Below, piece by piece: positions 14,499 to 18,247 of a DNA stretch of 18,247 nucleotides. The translations under genes and the position numbers were made by a program. Below the pieces are notes generated by a model. The model did no database searches. It worked only from the letters and a program-made list of their open reading frames with translations, and was not told the origin of the DNA. Position 1 is the stretch's first letter, and every line of letters begins with the position of its first letter. This stretch comes from an uncultured bacterium (GTDB lineage Bacteria; Bacillota; Clostridia; Lachnospirales; Lachnospiraceae). The stretch spans positions 1 through 18,247 of the forward strand of contig CAJMQE010000077.1 of assembly GCA_905215405.1 (NCBI GenBank). The letters are read 5' to 3'.

Positions 14499-15737
14499 AT
14501 GAAGAGTAAGAAGTCAGCATCCCTTGCTATGGGAATTGCATTTGTCGGATTTACCACACAGTTCGGTGGTGGATTTGCATCAGGTGCACAGATCTATCAG
14601 TATTTTATCAATTATGGGGTATGGGCATTATTAATGCCTGTGATTGCCCAGTTCCTTTTATCATTATTCTATTGGTACGGCATGCGATATGCGTATCGTC
14701 ACAAGACTTATGACTACCGTAGTTTTTCAGACAGTTTCTATGGCAGGGCAAGAGTCATTTTCTCTAATTTATATGAAATTGAATATTTTGTTATGGTGTG
14801 CATGGCACCCGCAGTTGCATTTGCGACCGGCGGTGCAACACTACAGGCACTGACAGGAATTCCTTTTATGCTTTGTACACTGATCATTGGAATTTTTATA
14901 TTTGCAATAACACTCTTTGGAACCGACATTGTCAGAAAATGTTCCTCAGTATTGTCAGTTTTGATCATTGCAGGATTGTTCGCGGTCCTGATCCCCAATA
15001 TTATAGCGCAGTGGGGAACAATCACGGATTCTGTGAACAGACTAGCTCAGGGAATCATGCCGGTTGGTTCCACACAGTCGGGAAGTTTTGGCAGTGCGTT
15101 ATGGAGAGGGTGTGTATACGGAATCTTTCAGTTGACCGCAGTCGGTCTGATGTATCAGCATACAAAAGGGATGAAAGAGGAAAAAGAAGCTGGCAGGTCC
15201 ATGATCTACATGTTCATTGTGGATGCAGTCGTAATGGAACTGACTGTGGTCGGGCTGCTTGCAGTAGCATTTCTTCCGGAATTAAAAAATGCCTCAGTAC
15301 CAATGCTTCTTCTGGTTCAGAATGGAGTCGGTGCAAAGTTCCTAACACCCGTCATTTCAATTCTGATCATTCTGGGAGCGGTTTCCACAGGTGTGAACAT
15401 GATCGCAGGAATAGTGGAAAGAAGTGTGCATGCGGTAGAAAAGAGAGAACAGAAAAGAAAGCAGAAGACAGAAATGGTTGCAGGAACTGTGCGAGAAGGT
15501 GGAAACGATGCTGGAAGAAAACACAGAATTTATACAACGGTCGGAGCATTTTTATTCACGCTGCTGACTTTTGGAATTGCACAGTTCGGTCTGATTCCAC
15601 TTGTAAAAGTAGGGTATGCATATATCGGATATGCAACATTATTTGTAATTGTAGTTCCATTTATGATCCGATTCATTATGGAGTTCGTTGATAGAAAAAA
15701 TCAGCGGAGTGCAGATTCGCTGGTGCAGGATAGATAG
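14499..15737 (+). CDS. YkvI-family membrane transporter, probable tryptophan uptake
   Basis: A 412-residue integral membrane protein with about 10-11 helices of the APC-like fold. The opening AFVGFTTQFGGGFASGAQIYQYF (GGGFASGAQ at 23-31) matches the unwound first helix of YkvI-family proteins (GxGFAxGxE/QI). A long basic loop (about 305-344) precedes the last helices. YkvI proteins are largely uncharacterised. The Trp T-box directly upstream is strong indirect evidence that the substrate is tryptophan or a precursor such as indole or anthranilate. AGGAGG (14485-14490) is eight bases from ATG 14499 but only two from ATG 14493, so the later start is preferred. About 140 bp of untranslated leader lies between the T-box terminator and the gene, with no further signal seen. 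Confidence 0.85.
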   Translation: MKSKKSASLAMGIAFVGFTTQFGGGFASGAQIYQYFINYGVWALLMPVIAQFLLSLFYWYGMRYAYRHKTYDYRSFSDSFYGRARVIFSNLYEIEYFVMVCMAPAVAFATGGATLQALTGIPFMLCTLIIGIFIFAITLFGTDIVRKCSSVLSVLIIAGLFAVLIPNIIAQWGTITDSVNRLAQGIMPVGSTQSGSFGSALWRGCVYGIFQLTAVGLMYQHTKGMKEEKEAGRSMIYMFIVDAVVMELTVVGLLAVAFLPELKNASVPMLLLVQNGVGAKFLTPVISILIILGAVSTGVNMIAGIVERSVHAVEKREQKRKQKTEMVAGTVREGGNDAGRKHRIYTTVGAFLFTLLTFGIAQFGLIPLVKVGYAYIGYATLFVIVVPFMIRFIMEFVDRKNQRSADSLVQDR

Positions 15738-15809
15738 CATAGAAAAGTAGCCGTCTGGAACGGATGAAAACAGACAGATGCAGGTGTATATAGAAAGGCA
15801 GGACAGATT

Positions 15810-16931
15810 ATGAAATTAGAAAACTATGAGTTGAATTTACCAGGATATTCAGTAGGAGAAAAAGTGTATGACAGTATTGGGAATATCTGTAGCCCTTATG
15901 GCAGCAAAATCCTTGTCATTGGTGGAGAAAAGGGAATGGCTGCAGCCAGAGAAAAGCTGATCCATGCAGTGCAGGCAAGTCATATGCAGATTCTTGATTT
16001 TGTGGTTTATGGAACGGATTGCACTTATGAAAATGTAGAACGACTGAAGAAAATGGAAGTATTTGAGGAGGCTGACATGGTATTTGCAGTTGGCGGTGGA
16101 AAGGCACTGGATACCTGTAAATGTCTTTGTATCGAAAATGATAAGCCGGTATTTACATTGCCAACGATCGCATCAAATTGTGCATCCTGTACATCGGTTT
16201 CCATTATGTATCACAGTGATGGTACCTTTTTAAAACCACACTTTTTTGTAAGACCGGCAAACCATGCGTTTATTGACACTGAGATCATTGCCAGTGCACC
16301 TTACCGTTACCTGTGGGCAGGAATTGGCGACACCTATGCAAAATACTATGAGGCAACGATCTCATCGAGAGGAGAACAGCTGCAGCATTACACGGCATTG
16401 GGGGTCAGCTTTTCAAAAATGTGTCTGGATCCCATGTTTACCTATGCAGTACAGGCGCTCGAAGACAATAAGAAAGGAAAGGTTTCCAATGCACTGGAGC
16501 AGACGGTGCTGACGATCATTGTAACGACAGCAATTGTTTCCATTTTCCTGACCAGGGATTTTACACCTGATTATAACAGTGGGCTCGCGCATGCATGTTT
16601 TTATGCATTGACGAAATATCCAGTCATTGAACAGAAACATCTACATGGAGAAGTAGTTGGTTTTGGTGTATTATTTGCACTGCTTTGTGATGGCCAGGAT
16701 ACAGAGTTTGAAAAAGTCTATGCGCTGAATCAACAGCTCGGTCTTCCTGTTTCTCTTGCACAGATTGATATTACTGAGAACGAATTTGAAGAAACCATGG
16801 ATCGCATTCCTGAAATGTCCGATATCAGACACTATCCATATCGAGTTACAAAAGAAATGCTTGTTCAGGCACTGAAGAAACTGGAGAGCAGATATCTGAC
16901 GGATACTAGCAGGACAGAAAGAACAGCATGA
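15810..16931 (+). CDS. Iron-containing alcohol / glycerol dehydrogenase-like oxidoreductase
   Basis: A cytoplasmic NAD(P)-dependent oxidoreductase of 373 residues. The dinucleotide motif GGGKALD is at 95-101, and TLPTIASNCASCTS at about 117-130 matches the glycerol dehydrogenase TxPTxASxxA region. Candidate metal ligands are D174 (GIGDTYAKYYE), H261 (GLAHACF) and H279 (HLHGEVVGFG), as in GldA. The length fits the family. Substrate cannot be told; relatives act on glycerol, 1,2-diols or hydroxy acids, and some are uncharacterised. It lies 72 bp after the transporter with no terminator between, so it is probably read from the T-box promoter and under tryptophan control. The ribosome binding site AAAGGCAGGA precedes ATG 15810. 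Confidence 0.87.
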   Translation: MKLENYELNLPGYSVGEKVYDSIGNICSPYGSKILVIGGEKGMAAAREKLIHAVQASHMQILDFVVYGTDCTYENVERLKKMEVFEEADMVFAVGGGKALDTCKCLCIENDKPVFTLPTIASNCASCTSVSIMYHSDGTFLKPHFFVRPANHAFIDTEIIASAPYRYLWAGIGDTYAKYYEATISSRGEQLQHYTALGVSFSKMCLDPMFTYAVQALEDNKKGKVSNALEQTVLTIIVTTAIVSIFLTRDFTPDYNSGLAHACFYALTKYPVIEQKHLHGEVVGFGVLFALLCDGQDTEFEKVYALNQQLGLPVSLAQIDITENEFEETMDRIPEMSDIRHYPYRVTKEMLVQALKKLESRYLTDTSRTERTA

Positions 16932-17078
16932 ATGTCTACAAGAAAAAATATGCAGATTTCATAGATCAATCATTAAAAAATCCACAATTATAACAGAATA
17001 GAGACAAAAACGGAAGATAAGGCGGATCAAAACGTAAAAATTTAGTATGGTGCGTAAGAATTTGTAATTGTAGTTCAA

Positions 17079-17093
17079 GAAAACATAGTTTTC
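17079..17093 (+). repeat. Small palindrome upstream of trpD
   Basis: GAAAAC-ATA-GTTTTC, a 6-bp inverted repeat with a 3-base centre, 35 bp before the trpD start in the 196-bp gap after the dehydrogenase. It may be an operator or chance; the region is AT-rich and I see no convincing promoter, T-box or terminator in this gap. Confidence 0.3.
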
Positions 17094-17127
17094 CTATTGA
17101 AATAATATTAAAACGGAGGTAATCATT

Positions 17128-18135
17128 ATGATCAAAGAAGCAATCGCAACAGTAGTAGGTGGCAGGGATTTATCAGAAGCATGTATGGAAGAAGTTATGA
17201 ACGAAATTATGGATGGTAAGGCAACAGATGCACAGAAAGCATCGTTTCTGACGGCAATGTCCATGAAAGGCGAGACAATCGAGGAAATCACAGTTGCAGC
17301 AAAAGTAATGAGAAATCATTGTGAACGATTCTTAAATGATATGGATGTACTGGAAATTGTGGGGACTGGTGGAGATGGATCCAATACATTTAATATATCA
17401 ACCCTTGCATCTATCGTAGTATCAGCTGCTGGAATACCAGTCGCAAAGCATGGAAATAGAGCTGCATCCAGCAAATGTGGAACAGCGGATTGTCTTGAGG
17501 CACTGGGGGTAAAAATAGATCTCGCGCCGGCCAGAAGTGCACAGATTTTGAAAGATATCCATATGTGTTTTCTGTTCGCCCAGAAATATCATACAGCGAT
17601 GCGTTTTGTAGGGGGTGTCAGAAAAGAGATGGGAATCCGGACGATCTTTAATATCCTGGGACCACTTGCTAATCCAGCTGGTGCCAGCATGCAGCTACTG
17701 GGAGTTTACAGCGAAGAACTGGTAGAACCACTTGCAAGAGTACTTTCGAACCTTGGGGTAAAGAAAGCAATGGTCGTCTATGGACAGGACAGCATTGATG
17801 AGATTTCCATGAGTGCACCAACCTCAGTTTGTGAAGTAAGAAATGGAGAATTCAGATCCTATGTACTGAAACCGGAAGATTATGGATTTGAAAGATGCAA
17901 GAAGTCGGAACTGGTGGGTGGAGAGCCACAGGAAAATGCACAGATAGCCAGGAATATTCTGGATGGAGAAAAAGGGCCAAAGACCGATGCCGTAATCCTG
18001 AATGCAGGTGCAGCAATTTATATTGCGAATGGAGAATTTACCATGCAGCAGGCAATTGAAATCGCAAGACAGACGATTGAGAGCGGAAGGGCAAAAGAAC
18101 AGCTCGAGAAGCTGATCGCAGAAAGTAATCATTAA
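17128..18135 (+). CDS. trpD: Anthranilate phosphoribosyltransferase
   Basis: Transfers the phosphoribosyl group of PRPP to anthranilate, the second step of tryptophan synthesis, in the cytoplasm. The 335-residue length is normal. PRPP-binding GTGGDGSNTFNIST is at 79-92, KHGNRAASS at 107-115 (canonical anthranilate/PRPP site), G-T-A-D at 118-121, H155 and R169 (KYHTAMR, GIRTIFNILGPLANP), and the Mg-binding D224-E225 in GQDSIDEIS. Substitutions such as FAQ for the usual FAP and KCGTADC for SGSADV are mild. The start has CGGAGG at 17114-17119. No trpE, G, C, F, A or B is in the window. The gene either relies on the Trp T-box upstream (across a 196-bp gap) or has an unseen promoter. Confidence 0.93.
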   Translation: MIKEAIATVVGGRDLSEACMEEVMNEIMDGKATDAQKASFLTAMSMKGETIEEITVAAKVMRNHCERFLNDMDVLEIVGTGGDGSNTFNISTLASIVVSAAGIPVAKHGNRAASSKCGTADCLEALGVKIDLAPARSAQILKDIHMCFLFAQKYHTAMRFVGGVRKEMGIRTIFNILGPLANPAGASMQLLGVYSEELVEPLARVLSNLGVKKAMVVYGQDSIDEISMSAPTSVCEVRNGEFRSYVLKPEDYGFERCKKSELVGGEPQENAQIARNILDGEKGPKTDAVILNAGAAIYIANGEFTMQQAIEIARQTIESGRAKEQLEKLIAESNH

Positions 18136-18193
18136 TTTAATTAGGTCTGTTTTGCGCATAACTGCCAGTTATTTCATAATGTATTAAAATAAT

Positions 18194-18247
18194 GGGCTCT
18201 TCGTGTATAGTTGTGGGTCAAATTTTCTGAAAGCTTAGTGTTTATGC
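18194..18247 (+). mobile_element. Possible left end of an ISL3-type insertion sequence (partial)
   Basis: The sequence beginning GGGCTCTTCGTG at 18194, then TTGTGGGTCAAATTTT, resembles the terminal inverted repeats of ISL3-family elements, which start with GGCTCTT followed by a G/T-rich stretch. It begins 58 bp after trpD in otherwise AT-rich sequence. The window ends before any transposase or the second repeat, so this rests on resemblance from memory. Confidence 0.35.

Noticed and set aside
14110..14520. Open frames on both strands across the T-box leader
   Set aside because: The region is fully explained by T-box structure: stem I, stem III, T-box core and terminator.
14798..15691. A 297-codon plus-strand frame inside the YkvI gene
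   Set aside because: It is rich in Cys, His and Arg, lacks a ribosome binding site and lies entirely within a well-supported membrane-protein gene in another frame.

Overview
The window looks like chromosomal DNA of a low-GC, Gram-positive, anaerobic Clostridia member, most likely Lachnospiraceae. The evidence is the AT-rich composition, strong AGGAGG-type ribosome binding sites, sigma-A style promoters, a T-box riboswitch, and the gene families present. No rRNA, tRNA or CRISPR array is visible.

Left part (1-6353): a small DUF1648 membrane protein is followed by an OmpR-type response regulator and its histidine kinase. Then comes an ABC transporter with a MacB/LolD-type ATPase and a 913-residue permease with two FtsX domains. 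Between kinase and ATPase lies a pair of ATTGTCA direct repeats exactly 11 bp apart, just upstream of a -10-like hexamer. This is the layout of an OmpR-family activator site, so the two-component system probably controls the transporter. A long hairpin terminator closes the unit.

Middle part (6354-11780): there is a membrane-anchored protein with an Ala/Gln-rich tract and a MotE/MgtE-N-like C-terminus, with no flagellar gene nearby. Next are two translationally coupled membrane-anchored proteins of unknown function, the first with a zinc ribbon and 30-bp tandem repeats. A zinc-dependent phospholipase C-family protein then overlaps a UMF1/Atg22-type MFS transporter by 8 nt. Each of these three units ends in a recognisable hairpin terminator.

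Right part (11781-18247): a self-contained MarR-MATE efflux operon has a TTGACA promoter and a 30-bp palindrome at its start site. A small three-helix membrane protein runs convergently and overlaps the MATE gene by 6 bp. A tryptophan T-box riboswitch follows, with UGG in the specifier loop and C in the UGGN bulge, matching the G73 discriminator of bacterial tRNA-Trp. It precedes a YkvI-family membrane transporter and an iron/glycerol-dehydrogenase-like oxidoreductase. A stand-alone anthranilate phosphoribosyltransferase gene (trpD) comes next. Just after trpD, at the right edge, a sequence resembling the terminal repeat of an ISL3-type insertion sequence begins.

The most informative result is the tryptophan T-box: it suggests that this poorly characterised YkvI-family protein moves tryptophan or a precursor. 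No wholly new multi-gene system is evident. The unknown membrane pair at 7684-9125 and the orphan MotE-like protein are the least explained genes.
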